Positions 16,551-24,984 of a stretch of 32,586 nucleotides of DNA are shown here, piece after piece. The DNA comes from Sphingobacterium sp. UBA2700 (GTDB lineage: Bacteria; Bacteroidota; Bacteroidia; Sphingobacteriales; Sphingobacteriaceae), in the NCBI GenBank assembly GCA_002354335.1, contig DELI01000032.1, positions 1 through 32,586 on the forward strand, given 5' to 3'. The translations under genes were made by a program, and so were the position numbers. The first letter of the stretch is position 1; every line of letters begins with the position of its first letter. Under the pieces are notes generated by a model. The model saw nothing but the letters and a program-made list of their open reading frames with translations. It ran no database searches and was not told the DNA's origin.

Positions 16551-19500
16551 TTAATACTGTACGAGCAAACCTAAGTTGTAACTGCGCGAGAAAGGATAGC
16601 TTAAGCCGCGCTCCATCCTGACAGTGCTAAATCGAAATACATCATTTGCAGAAAAATTGAACCTAACACGCTGTAAGCCTAATTTCTGGGTAACTTGCTG
16701 TCCCATCGTATAATTGAAGTTGACAGATCCTAATCGGATATAATTTTCTGTTTGAACGAATCTCGATGATAGTTGAGTGGTACTCAGGTCGGTGATTCCT
16801 TTATAGAGTGTTTGATCGCCGGGCTCTTTCCATCGTTCATAAAGAACACGTTTATCGGCATTATCCCAGACCTTCACGTTCTCTATCTTAGACACCAACG
16901 TTTGATTATAAAGTTGACCGCCAATGGTATAATTGAAATACGCCTCCAGACTAAAGTTTCTGTAATTGATGAATCCAGAGATATTACCGAATAGCTTCGG
17001 TTCTTTGTTACCAATGATCTGTATATCATTAGGGCTCCAAACATAGGTCAATTTGTTATCTAAGGTCAGGAATACTTCACGTCCGGTTGCCGGATCGATA
17101 CCCAAGGAACGCACGCCCTTTATGGTTTGAAGCGACTGGCCTTCCTCATAGTAAACACTTTGCGGAACTACCTTCGCATTGACCCCCTGATATCCAGTAT
17201 TGCTTTTATTGGAAATATCGTTCAGAGCTTTCAATTCTTCGGAGATTTCTAATAGCTTACTTTTATTATAGGCTCCTTGGAAACGGAGTATCACGTTGAA
17301 TGTCTTATCACTCGATTCGTAGGGCTTCACATCAATCTGAGCCTCGAAGCCTTTATTCTCCACCTTACCCAAGTTTTCTGTGTAAGTCGAGTTCGCTATT
17401 CCAACAGAAGGGGCGACGCTAATAGGTGTTGCCATATTATGCGTCAATCGTTTATATGCTTCTAGTCGAATATTTAAACGGTTGTTGAGCAACGCAGAAT
17501 TGATACCCGCGCTGTAAGACTTAATTTGAGGCCATCTTAAATTAGGGTTACCCTCGGATACATAATAAAAACCCATTTGTTCATTATAGAGGCTGTTGAA
17601 ACCTGCGCTATAAATCGTATTGGTCAGCGATGCTTCTAAATTATCTGTGCCGCTAATACCCATATTGTAATAAACACGCAACAGGTTGATAACCTTATTA
17701 TCCCGGAGGAAATCTTCTTTATGAAGATTATAACCTACGCCCGACGCCCAAAAATTGCCATAGCGCTTATTTCTTCCATACTTCGAAGACCCGTCTGTTC
17801 GGAGAGAAAGGTCTAGGTAAAAACGTTCGTCGAATATATAATTTGCAGTTCCCATAAAACCAATACGACGCTCAGGAACGTTGGTATAACTATATCGTGT
17901 GTCATCTTTATAGTTCAATGCGAGTGCAGGACTCACGAACCTATCGTCTGCAAAACCCGCAAGCGTGGTGCTGTTAGAAGAATTCTTTGAACTATTTAAC
18001 TCGAATACACCGCTTGCCGATACAGCATGTTTTTTTGCAAAGACCTTAGCGAAGGTCATTATTGCGGTACCTGCATAATTGATGCCGTTGCCAGCATTGA
18101 TTATGTAAAGGCCTCGTTGCCGAACGTCGGGAATATCTTTGTAGAGTGTGTTTCTGGGAGAGATGTATTTTTCACCATCAGAGAAGCTCTTTCCAATCAC
18201 TCCGCGCAGTTGAAATCTTAAGAACGGATTAATAAAATACTCTAAATCCATATTATTCGTAATGTCGAATGTTTTCCCAAAATCCCGATATGGAAGTGAC
18301 GCATTATATAAAGGATTTTGAATCCATTCGGTACTGCCCGTGCCTTCTCCCCCCTTCGCATACCGCTCGATCAGATAGCCGTCAAGATCATAAATGCGGT
18401 AATATGGGTTCAATTGCGTGTATAGACTAAAATCTCCGTAGTTAGAATTAGTTGCGCGACTCCCTACGAGGTTGGTGGTATTTCTAAAAGATATTTTATT
18501 TGGCGATCGGTAAAAAAGATTTAAGCCTCCGCCCATGCGCTTACGTTCCGAACCCTTCATCACGCCTTTGATTACGCCATAATTTCCTTCCAGACTGAAT
18601 CGCATATTGCCAAAACCACCCTCCAAGCGTAAAGATTGAGAGGTAGACATATTCGTTTCCACAGGCTGAGATAACCAGTACGTGTCCACCCCATTGGCAA
18701 TATCGAGCTGACGCTGAGCTAACAAATTATCGAGTTTCGCTTGGCTTTCATGCTGAAACTCTGATGCTGTTCCTGCATACGTATAGGCACCGGCAAGTTT
18801 TTCGAAGGCAATCTTTTCCGCTGCATTCATTAAATTATAGTCCGACAAATCGACAACCGCTAGCTCTGGCCTAATGTTATAGGTAATAGAAATACCTTCT
18901 GCTCTTGGTAGCCGCGTTTCAATAACAATAACCCCATTTCCTCCACGAGATCCGTACAACACGGTTGAGCTCGCATCTTTCAAGAGGGTGATCGTCTCTA
19001 TCCTGTTGACATCTAAGTCGTAAAGTCGGGTAATCGGAACCTCAAAGCCGTCCATAATTACGAGTGGAGCGTTTAAGCCATATTCACCGACGCTGGTTGT
19101 ACCGCGAATAGTGATTTCAGGAACCCGGTTAGGGTCAGATCCATATTGATTACTTTCCTGTACCTTAAAGGCAGGATCTAAGTTCTGAATGATTGAAAAG
19201 ATGTTGCTATTGTTGAAGCGCTCCAGCTCTTTTCTAGTAATCGTACTACTCGAGCCGGTAAACGTATTTTTATTACGCGTACCATATCCCGTAACAACGG
19301 TCTCCTCGATTGCTGTTGAAGAAGCGCGCAGCGAAATGTTTAGCTCCCTCCTTCCGTCGGGGTTGAATCGATAAGGTTCATAGCCTACCATAGAAACCTG
19401 TATAAGATCCTCCTCAGAGACAATGATTGCAAAGCCTCCCGATTGTTGCGACGAACCTAAGAAAGCCCCCGTATTCGCATTTCTGAACACAGCACCTGCC

Positions 19501-19934
19501 AAGGGATTTCCTTCAGAGCCACGAACAATACCGACAATTCTGAACGTTTGTGTCGCATCCTTGGAGTTCGATGCGTTTTTCGCCTGCACAAGCAAGGTGC
19601 GGTTTTGTAGTCTTACAATAATCGGTTGATTCCTACTAATTTCTGCTAAGACCTCCGCTAATTCTTTTTTATCCACAGAGATAGTCAGAAGGCTTGTTTT
19701 CGTGAGCAAACTCTTGTCGCCGATGAGGTCATAATTCGTTTGCATTCTTATCTTTTCCAAAATATCCGATAGCGGAGCATTTTTCTCATGCAGCGTAATC
19801 AATTGCGCAAAAGAAGCATTCGAAAAGACATATAAGAACAAGAAAACAGCACAAACGAATAGTTGCTTCAAACCTTGTCGAGGTAGACCATCCTGATCAC
19901 TAAATCTATAAACAAGACTAATTCGAAAATTCAT
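16551..19934 (-). CDS. SusC/RagA family TonB-linked outer-membrane protein with STN domain
   Basis: 1127-residue TonB-dependent SusC transporter. The order is a signal peptide (about 1-43, ending ASFA), an STN signalling domain (about 45-119, containing YDLIGD), a carboxypeptidase-regulatory-like domain (about 131-208), a plug (about 212-345, with EETVVTGYG and the TLLKDASSTVLYGSRGGNGV segment), and a 22-strand barrel ending in the aromatic SRSYNLGLLVQY. The STN domain marks it as a transducer that signals to an anti-sigma factor, here presumably the FecR protein encoded at 21979-23094. A 166-base leader precedes it, with a GGACATT/CATCCGT promoter candidate at 20101-20127. It heads the susC-susD-DUF4843-PKD unit. 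Confidence 0.96.
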   Translation of the reverse strand: MNFRISLVYRFSDQDGLPRQGLKQLFVCAVFLFLYVFSNASFAQLITLHEKNAPLSDILEKIRMQTNYDLIGDKSLLTKTSLLTISVDKKELAEVLAEISRNQPIIVRLQNRTLLVQAKNASNSKDATQTFRIVGIVRGSEGNPLAGAVFRNANTGAFLGSSQQSGGFAIIVSEEDLIQVSMVGYEPYRFNPDGRRELNISLRASSTAIEETVVTGYGTRNKNTFTGSSSTITRKELERFNNSNIFSIIQNLDPAFKVQESNQYGSDPNRVPEITIRGTTSVGEYGLNAPLVIMDGFEVPITRLYDLDVNRIETITLLKDASSTVLYGSRGGNGVIVIETRLPRAEGISITYNIRPELAVVDLSDYNLMNAAEKIAFEKLAGAYTYAGTASEFQHESQAKLDNLLAQRQLDIANGVDTYWLSQPVETNMSTSQSLRLEGGFGNMRFSLEGNYGVIKGVMKGSERKRMGGGLNLFYRSPNKISFRNTTNLVGSRATNSNYGDFSLYTQLNPYYRIYDLDGYLIERYAKGGEGTGSTEWIQNPLYNASLPYRDFGKTFDITNNMDLEYFINPFLRFQLRGVIGKSFSDGEKYISPRNTLYKDIPDVRQRGLYIINAGNGINYAGTAIMTFAKVFAKKHAVSASGVFELNSSKNSSNSTTLAGFADDRFVSPALALNYKDDTRYSYTNVPERRIGFMGTANYIFDERFYLDLSLRTDGSSKYGRNKRYGNFWASGVGYNLHKEDFLRDNKVINLLRVYYNMGISGTDNLEASLTNTIYSAGFNSLYNEQMGFYYVSEGNPNLRWPQIKSYSAGINSALLNNRLNIRLEAYKRLTHNMATPISVAPSVGIANSTYTENLGKVENKGFEAQIDVKPYESSDKTFNVILRFQGAYNKSKLLEISEELKALNDISNKSNTGYQGVNAKVVPQSVYYEEGQSLQTIKGVRSLGIDPATGREVFLTLDNKLTYVWSPNDIQIIGNKEPKLFGNISGFINYRNFSLEAYFNYTIGGQLYNQTLVSKIENVKVWDNADKRVLYERWKEPGDQTLYKGITDLSTTQLSSRFVQTENYIRLGSVNFNYTMGQQVTQKLGLQRVRFNFSANDVFRFSTVRMERGLSYPFSRSYNLGLLVQY

Positions 19935-20100
19935 AAAAATTTAGTATTAATTAAAAATCGGTTAAGTTTGATAGCAATTGTTGATTTGGTATATGCTGTC
20001 GTTAACTTTGTTCTAACACATAGGCCTGTTGCGTCGAAGGAGCGCAGGAAACGATTAGTAGATTTTAAAACCGGCTCACAATTGCGTATCAAGGGTAAAT

Positions 20101-20127
20101 ACGGATGAGCAATAAAAATGTCCTTTG
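20101..20127 (-). promoter_or_regulatory. Candidate ECF-sigma promoter of susC
   Basis: On the minus strand: CAAAGGACATT, nine bases, CATCCGT. The same arrangement with the same spacing occurs at 21857-21883 and 23140-23164. GGAC-N16-CGT geometry fits an ECF sigma promoter. The leader to the susC ATG would be about 160 bases. This lies in the 304-base gap 19935-20238, where the only other element I see is the terminator at 20170-20201. Confidence 0.65.
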
Positions 20128-20169
20128 TAAAACGATATTTTTTTTAATAATTAAAAATATCCTTCGTGT

Positions 20170-20201
20170 AGTAATAAGAAAGGACCGTTTTATACGGTCC
20201 T
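20170..20201 (-). terminator. Terminator between tlpA-like gene and susC
   Basis: On the minus strand: AGGACCGT, a five-base loop, ACGGTCCT (stem 20181-20201), then TTCTTATT. The T-tract is imperfect, so it may leak. It starts 38 bases after the stop of the thioredoxin gene. Confidence 0.6.
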
Positions 20202-20238
20202 CTTCAAATTTGGAGTAGTGTAGTTTTTTGTTATTCCA

Positions 20239-21375
20239 TTATAGCGTTTCTTCTAAAAATTTCTCAAGCTTCTCGCCTCGCAGATCGATTGCCAATATTT
20301 TTCCCTCTGGAGAAATCACGTAGTTGGTCGGTACGCCTTTCACGCCATACATCACAGCAATTTCATTCTGCCAACCTTTTAAGTCTGACAAATGAACCCA
20401 GCCAAGATTATCATCCTTAATGGCTTTCAACCAGTTGGCTTTTTTATCATCAAGCGATATGGCAATGATCTCGAAGTTCTTCGTTTTAAAGCGATCATAG
20501 GCCTTCACAACGAAAGGATTCTCCTTACGGCATGGAACGCACCACGAAGCCCAAAAATCAAGAAGCACATACTTTCCCTTATAATCCGACAACTTAACCA
20601 TCTTGCCCTCAGTATCCGGATGAGCGAAATCTAAGGCTTCTGCACCGACAATTAACGACCTCGATTTCAAACTGGCGTAAAGACGCTTTCCTCGCGCACT
20701 GTTCTTTATGTTCTCATTTAATCCTTCAAACAAAGCACGCTGATCTGCCTGGCTGTTCTCATCGTCGGCCATACTTTCTAGGAAAACAAGGCTTAAGGTG
20801 TTGGAAGGGTTAGATTGGATAAATTCCGACATCAGTTTTTCATAATGCGTTCTCCAGCTCCCAAAAGCAGCGTCTCTTTCCTGTTGAAGTTTTTTAATTT
20901 GCTTAGAAAGTGCGTCGATTTTCTCGCTATAAGCCCGATATTCATCCGTTCTAAAGGTTTCCCTCAGTGAATCAACTTTTGCCTCGTATGCCAAATATTG
21001 TTTTGTTAGAGGACCGCCATCAACAATCTTCAGCTTTCCTTGGCTGGCATCAACGACGGTTGTTCCAGGGTTCCAGTGAAACCAAAGAGCGTTACGGCTT
21101 TCCTTTTTGTCACTATTAAAGCTATGATCGAAAGATAATCCTGTGTATGAAACGCCAGCACCGGTAGTCTCAAATTTAAACTGCCCATCCACGATCTTTA
21201 CAGAGTCTTGCTTAGGATCGTTCGTTTCAAAATCATAGTGCATCAAATATGCCCGTTCAGCTCCAGCAGGAGCCTTGCCCTGTAGTATCAATTGACTTTG
21301 GTTCTCCTGTGCGACTAACAAGCAGGGAATACACAGGGAGCTAAGCATCAGTTTTTTAATTAAATTCATCTTCAT
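20239..21375 (-). CDS. TlpA-like thioredoxin with DUF4369 domain, exported
   Basis: 378-residue periplasmic thiol:disulfide protein. An N-terminal signal (LMLSSLCIPCLLVAQ) precedes a DUF4369-type domain (about 25-120), a charged, probably helical spacer (about 130-190, rich in Lys/Glu/Gln) and a C-terminal redoxin domain. The redoxin domain has the active site WASWCVPCRKE at about 275-285 and the cis-Pro loop GVKGVPTNYVIS. A CxxC of WCxxC type suggests reductase or electron-donor activity. It follows the STN gene by 39 bases and is transcribed with it. Either M1 or M3 could be the start. Partner proteins are unknown; the SusCD operon genes are obvious candidates. Confidence 0.9.
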   Translation of the reverse strand: MKMNLIKKLMLSSLCIPCLLVAQENQSQLILQGKAPAGAERAYLMHYDFETNDPKQDSVKIVDGQFKFETTGAGVSYTGLSFDHSFNSDKKESRNALWFHWNPGTTVVDASQGKLKIVDGGPLTKQYLAYEAKVDSLRETFRTDEYRAYSEKIDALSKQIKKLQQERDAAFGSWRTHYEKLMSEFIQSNPSNTLSLVFLESMADDENSQADQRALFEGLNENIKNSARGKRLYASLKSRSLIVGAEALDFAHPDTEGKMVKLSDYKGKYVLLDFWASWCVPCRKENPFVVKAYDRFKTKNFEIIAISLDDKKANWLKAIKDDNLGWVHLSDLKGWQNEIAVMYGVKGVPTNYVISPEGKILAIDLRGEKLEKFLEETL

Positions 21376-21414
21376 TCGTTTATTTGGTTATTTATTTCTA
21401 TTTCAAACTGTTAA

Positions 21415-21774
21415 TTACTTGGGCAGAATAACGATCGTTTTGTTTTGAATCTCTATATCAAACATTTGATTGACCGTCAAGACTGTTAAAACCTCGCTCA
21501 AGGGTTCTTTATTCACGATGATTGTTACATCGCCAACACTTTCGAGCAACGTAAGATCACCAATCAAATCATAATGGGACTGATCGCGTATTTCTTCTAG
21601 AACCTCCAATACTGTGCTGTTCTTCCTATTTAGCGTAATCGCCGGATGTTCGCTATTCTCGCATCCGGAAAAGGAGAACATCGTCACAAGGCTCACAAAA
21701 GTGAAGAGAGTGGAAAACTCATATTTCCATATTGGCCACCCACTTATACGATGGCGCCTGCATATTGATTTCAT
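21415..21774 (-). CDS. Free-standing STN-domain lipoprotein
   Basis: 119 residues: a basic N-terminus (RRHR), a hydrophobic stretch, a lipobox-like SFSGC (Cys38), then a single STN (secretin/TonB short N-terminal) domain at about 45-119. The domain closely resembles the STN of the local SusC: both have an ITL..KN start, IRxQ, YDLIGD and a QN+T ending. It stops right after the STN fold (IVILPK), with no plug or barrel downstream, so it is not a decayed SusC remnant. Its promoter candidate at 21857-21883 matches that of susC. It could bind the FecR C-terminal region and modulate signalling; that role is inferred. Confidence 0.82.
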   Translation of the reverse strand: MKSICRRHRISGWPIWKYEFSTLFTFVSLVTMFSFSGCENSEHPAITLNRKNSTVLEVLEEIRDQSHYDLIGDLTLLESVGDVTIIVNKEPLSEVLTVLTVNQMFDIEIQNKTIVILPK

Positions 21775-21856
21775 TAATCTTCAATTCACTTATGTTTTTT
21801 AATACCACTTTTTTCGCGCAGCGTCAATCTTTTAACCCTGCTTATTAAAACCATAA

Positions 21857-21883
21857 ACGGATGGAAAGAAAGAATGTCCTTTG
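21857..21883 (-). promoter_or_regulatory. Candidate ECF-sigma promoter of the STN-tlpA unit
   Basis: On the minus strand: CAAAGGACATT, nine bases, CATCCGT. The motif halves and spacing are the same as in the susC site; it ends about 80 bases before the STN start codon and just downstream of the fecR terminator. Confidence 0.65.
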
Positions 21884-21922
21884 ACAGCAATCACTTTCAG
21901 AAAAAAAACAGAAGTATTTAAC

Positions 21923-21950
21923 AAAAAAGTCAACTTAAGCGAAGTTGACT
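21923..21950 (-). terminator. Rho-independent terminator after fecR
   Basis: On the minus strand: AGTCAACTT, five-base loop, AAGTTGACT, then a T-run (21923-21928). The nine-base stem is perfect. It lies 28 bases after the fecR stop codon, between that gene and the promoter of the STN unit. Confidence 0.82.
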
Positions 21951-21978
21951 AGCTAGCAGACTCTTTTAAACCCACATT

Positions 21979-23094
21979 TTACTCTTTTGGCACTATAAGC
22001 AATTTATCCTTTTCGTAACGATATGTAATCGGGAGAACTGTAGTCAAAAGCTCCATTACTTCTTTAAGGTTTTTATCATGACTTACTCGTCCAAACAAAG
22101 GCAGATCAACAATCCGCTGATCGACCACAATATTGAGTGCATACCAAGAAGCAATCTTGGCACTAAATTCAGAGAGCGTTTGGTTGTTCAGGTTGAAATA
22201 TCCTTGTTGCCAATCAATATAATCCGTAATCGACGGCGATCGGAAAACCTTATCATTCATAAACACGTCGTTCGGGAGCAGCGTGTAAAGATACTTGCGG
22301 GCATCAGCTTGGAATTGCTCCGTTTTGCTCACCCCTACCTTTCCAGATAACAAGGCGATGACCGAATCATTAAAATTCGCATTAAATCGCGTCCCTAATA
22401 CGGTTATTGTATGTTTTTGACCATGCACGATAAAAGGAATTACCTCCTCACGTTCTTCTAAGGTCTCCACCTCAAAATAACCTTCCCCTTCTAAATAGAC
22501 ATCGCGCGAACCGGCATTAAAAAAAACCGGATATCGAAGTTCCGAATTCGCATTTAGCCAAACGTGGCTACCATCGGCTAATCTTAAATTTGCCGTCGCT
22601 CCTTCCCTGGTTCTCATCGTATGATAAACAGGCGCCAATGGCTTGGAGTCCAGAATATACTTAATTTCTCCACTGCCTAGCTTAGTAATTGACCATCCCT
22701 GAAAATGTATCGTGTCACCTGCTATGATCTCTTCTAGCTTCAGCTCCTCGTTATTCTCTAGAACGATGCTAGAATTTAGCGATTGAACGCCGGCATAACT
22801 CTCCAATACCTTATTCACATTGCTGGGAGAACGATATTGAAAAATATACCAACCAATCGTCATAGAAATCAATACCGCTGCCACCAATCCGAATACAATC
22901 TTTAGCGTATATATGTTCTTTGTTTCCCCTTGATAAAAGCGTTCGTCAAGTGAGTCTAGATGTTTTAAAAATTGCTCTTTCTCAAAGGGCGTATCTTCGG
23001 TAAATTTATTAAACCAGGACTCCACTAAAATTTGCTCTTCCCGACTGCATTTCCCCTCATGATAACGGCTCAATATTGATCGATCAAAACCCAT
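21979..23094 (-). CDS. FecR family anti-sigma factor
   Basis: 371-residue inner-membrane anti-sigma factor. A cytoplasmic N-terminal region (1-60) that should bind the sigma factor is followed by one transmembrane segment (about 64-86), a periplasmic FecR domain (LADGSHVWLNANSELRYPV near 173-190) and a C-terminal DUF4974 domain (about 295-368, LSEFSAKIASWYALNIVVD) with STN-like fold. In the known signalling model, the STN of the outer-membrane transporter contacts this part of FecR and releases the sigma factor. It lies 69 bases after the sigma gene, with its own promoter candidate at 23140-23164. Confidence 0.94.
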   Translation of the reverse strand: MGFDRSILSRYHEGKCSREEQILVESWFNKFTEDTPFEKEQFLKHLDSLDERFYQGETKNIYTLKIVFGLVAAVLISMTIGWYIFQYRSPSNVNKVLESYAGVQSLNSSIVLENNEELKLEEIIAGDTIHFQGWSITKLGSGEIKYILDSKPLAPVYHTMRTREGATANLRLADGSHVWLNANSELRYPVFFNAGSRDVYLEGEGYFEVETLEEREEVIPFIVHGQKHTITVLGTRFNANFNDSVIALLSGKVGVSKTEQFQADARKYLYTLLPNDVFMNDKVFRSPSITDYIDWQQGYFNLNNQTLSEFSAKIASWYALNIVVDQRIVDLPLFGRVSHDKNLKEVMELLTTVLPITYRYEKDKLLIVPKE

Positions 23095-23139
23095 AAGTAT
23101 AATCTTTTTATAGCATGAATATTATCCCTATTACTAGAT

Positions 23140-23164
23140 ACGGTCGAACATGCAGAATGTCCTC
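23140..23164 (-). promoter_or_regulatory. Candidate ECF-sigma promoter of fecR
   Basis: On the minus strand: GAGGACATT, nine bases, CGACCGT. It overlaps the last base of the sigma stop codon and ends 46 bases before the fecR ATG. It is the third occurrence of the motif seen at 20101 and 21857, with the same nine-base spacer and two mismatches in the second box. Confidence 0.55.
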
Positions 23165-23730
23165 TAAGAAATCAGAAAAAGTATGATGATCGCCAGCTCT
23201 GCTCTCAAGATCTTCATCAAACTCCATGAGTGGTTTCTTACCGTCTTTTCCGTCAAACCTAAAGCATCGGCGATTTCCTGATTGCTGTAGCCCTCCATTC
23301 TCATCTTCAAAATGGTCTGATATTGCGGGCCAAATGTTTCCAAATGCTTATAAATTTGATCAAGAAAACTTTCCGTGCGAAGATTGGCGTCCGTTTGATT
23401 AGGGGAAACCGCATAGGAATAAACTTCTAGTGAGTCCAGGTATTTCTTAGCATTCGCGGAGCGGCCCATAAAATCGATAATTTTGCTCCTCAGCGCCTTA
23501 AAGAGATATCCAGCAAACTGCTCGTCAATCCGTAAGCTGTGTCTTTTATTCCATATTTTCAAAAACACATCATGAACAATATCCTCAGCATGGTCACCTT
23601 GAACCCGCTTCGCCGTATAGATAAGCATTAGGCCCTTATAGCGCTCATAGAGCTCGTTAAAAGCTAAACGTTTATCCTGAATCACTTCAGCAAGCAAATA
23701 TTCATCGGATCTATGTTCGTAATTTGGCAT
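23164..23730 (-). CDS. ECF RNA polymerase sigma factor (FecI-like)
   Basis: 188-residue sigma-70 family ECF factor. Region 2 is at about 25-90 (FNELYERYKGLMLIYTAKRV, then HAEDIVHDVFLKIWNKR) and region 4 at about 130-180 (YQTILKMRMEGYSNQEIADA, then LGLTEKTVRNH). A hydrophobic end (AIIILFLIS) is common in Bacteroidota members. It is the first gene of the fecR/SusCD locus and should direct RNA polymerase to the promoters of that locus. I see no GGACATT motif before it, so its basal transcription probably uses the housekeeping sigma factor. Confidence 0.94.
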   Translation of the reverse strand: MPNYEHRSDEYLLAEVIQDKRLAFNELYERYKGLMLIYTAKRVQGDHAEDIVHDVFLKIWNKRHSLRIDEQFAGYLFKALRSKIIDFMGRSANAKKYLDSLEVYSYAVSPNQTDANLRTESFLDQIYKHLETFGPQYQTILKMRMEGYSNQEIADALGLTEKTVRNHSWSLMKILRAELAIIILFLIS

Positions 23731-23965
23731 TTGGACAATAATAAAAGTAAATATAATGGTAAAATAAGTTTAATCAACAGCCTATTAAAACTTTTTATTA
23801 ATTAATAATAAATTTAATAAAATGTATATGGCACATCACTTGGTTCAAATAAGCCTTTGATTAGCCTATTAAATACGATTAGTAAATTCCGAAACACAGA
23901 TAGGACAGCACGAACAACTCCTCTATTTTTCCTATATTTATAGCATAACAGCACTAATTGATACT

Positions 23966-24973
23966 ATGAAAAGACACTTGCTATCCAGCTTAGCCATTGC
24001 GTTATTGGCTTCATCCTGTAATAATTCGGGTCAGGAAAACACGAATAGTAGGGATACGACGATCATCATCCAGGACACGGTCATCGATACGACGGCCAGT
24101 AATCAAAGCTTTGACATTAACAGCATTCAAATATCAACTGCCGATATAGGGGACTTTCCGTTCTTTACGGCACCTGAAGGAAGCGAGTATATCAACAATC
24201 CGAAAGTGAAAGCCTTCGATGCTTTGCTAATTGCTCTGCCTGACGGAACCTTACAATCGAAAGAAGGAAAGGTGTATCGGTCATTTATTCATCCGTTGAA
24301 AAATTCTACAGTTGAAATCACGAACCATTATCTCAATAAAAGTTATGAGGATGCGATATTGAAAGCCGGAGGAGTAAAATTATTTGAAGGAAAGCTTTCT
24401 GCAGATCAAATCAAGTTTTATGACGAAAAAGCCAAATACAAAGGTGAGGATGGATCCATTGATGTCTACAATAATCCGATCAAATCCTATATCATTCGTC
24501 GCGCGGAAGGCGATATCTACATTCAACTAGAGGACAAATCAGCCGATGCAACGACCATTCAAATTTTGCAAGAAAAGCCGCTCGTACAAACCATACAAAA
24601 GATCAGCTCCGAATCAATCGCTAACGATATTGCTGCAAAGGGCAAATCTATATTGTATATCAACTTCGATACCGATAAGGCAAGCTTAAAGTCAGATGCG
24701 TTTGAAATTGTTGATGAAATTGCGAAAGTACTAAAATCGGAAACAGGACTAAAACTGGTGATTGAAGGCCACACCGATAATACAGGCGATGCAGCACACA
24801 ACAAAAAGCTGTCTGAAGACCGAGCGAAGTCTGTAGTGTCGGCTTTAGAAAAAGCAGGAATTGATAAAGCACGTCTAAAAGCCGTTGGCTATGGCGCTGA
24901 GCGTCCGCTCGTTGCAAACGACTCCGACGATAACAAAGCGAAAAATAGACGCGTAGAGCTCGTAAAACAATAA
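23966..24973 (+). CDS. OmpA-family lipoprotein
   Basis: 335-residue outer-membrane lipoprotein. A lipobox (LLASSC, Cys18) is followed by a low-complexity Thr/Asp linker, a central domain I do not recognise (about 50-210), and a C-terminal OmpA peptidoglycan-binding domain (about 225-335). That domain contains the typical INFDTDKASLK, EGHTDNTGD, LSEDRAKSVVSALEKAGI and NRRVEL motifs. It probably links the outer membrane to the cell wall. It starts an operon with the SRPBCC membrane protein (11-base gap) and a small lipoprotein (51-base gap). Confidence 0.92.
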   Translation: MKRHLLSSLAIALLASSCNNSGQENTNSRDTTIIIQDTVIDTTASNQSFDINSIQISTADIGDFPFFTAPEGSEYINNPKVKAFDALLIALPDGTLQSKEGKVYRSFIHPLKNSTVEITNHYLNKSYEDAILKAGGVKLFEGKLSADQIKFYDEKAKYKGEDGSIDVYNNPIKSYIIRRAEGDIYIQLEDKSADATTIQILQEKPLVQTIQKISSESIANDIAAKGKSILYINFDTDKASLKSDAFEIVDEIAKVLKSETGLKLVIEGHTDNTGDAAHNKKLSEDRAKSVVSALEKAGIDKARLKAVGYGAERPLVANDSDDNKAKNRRVELVKQ

Positions 24974-24984
24974 AACTACAGCTT

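Noticed and set aside
21415..21774. The STN protein as the remnant of a second, decayed SusC gene
   Set aside because: No plug or barrel sequence follows; an intact thioredoxin gene starts 39 bases downstream, and the frame ends exactly at the domain boundary.
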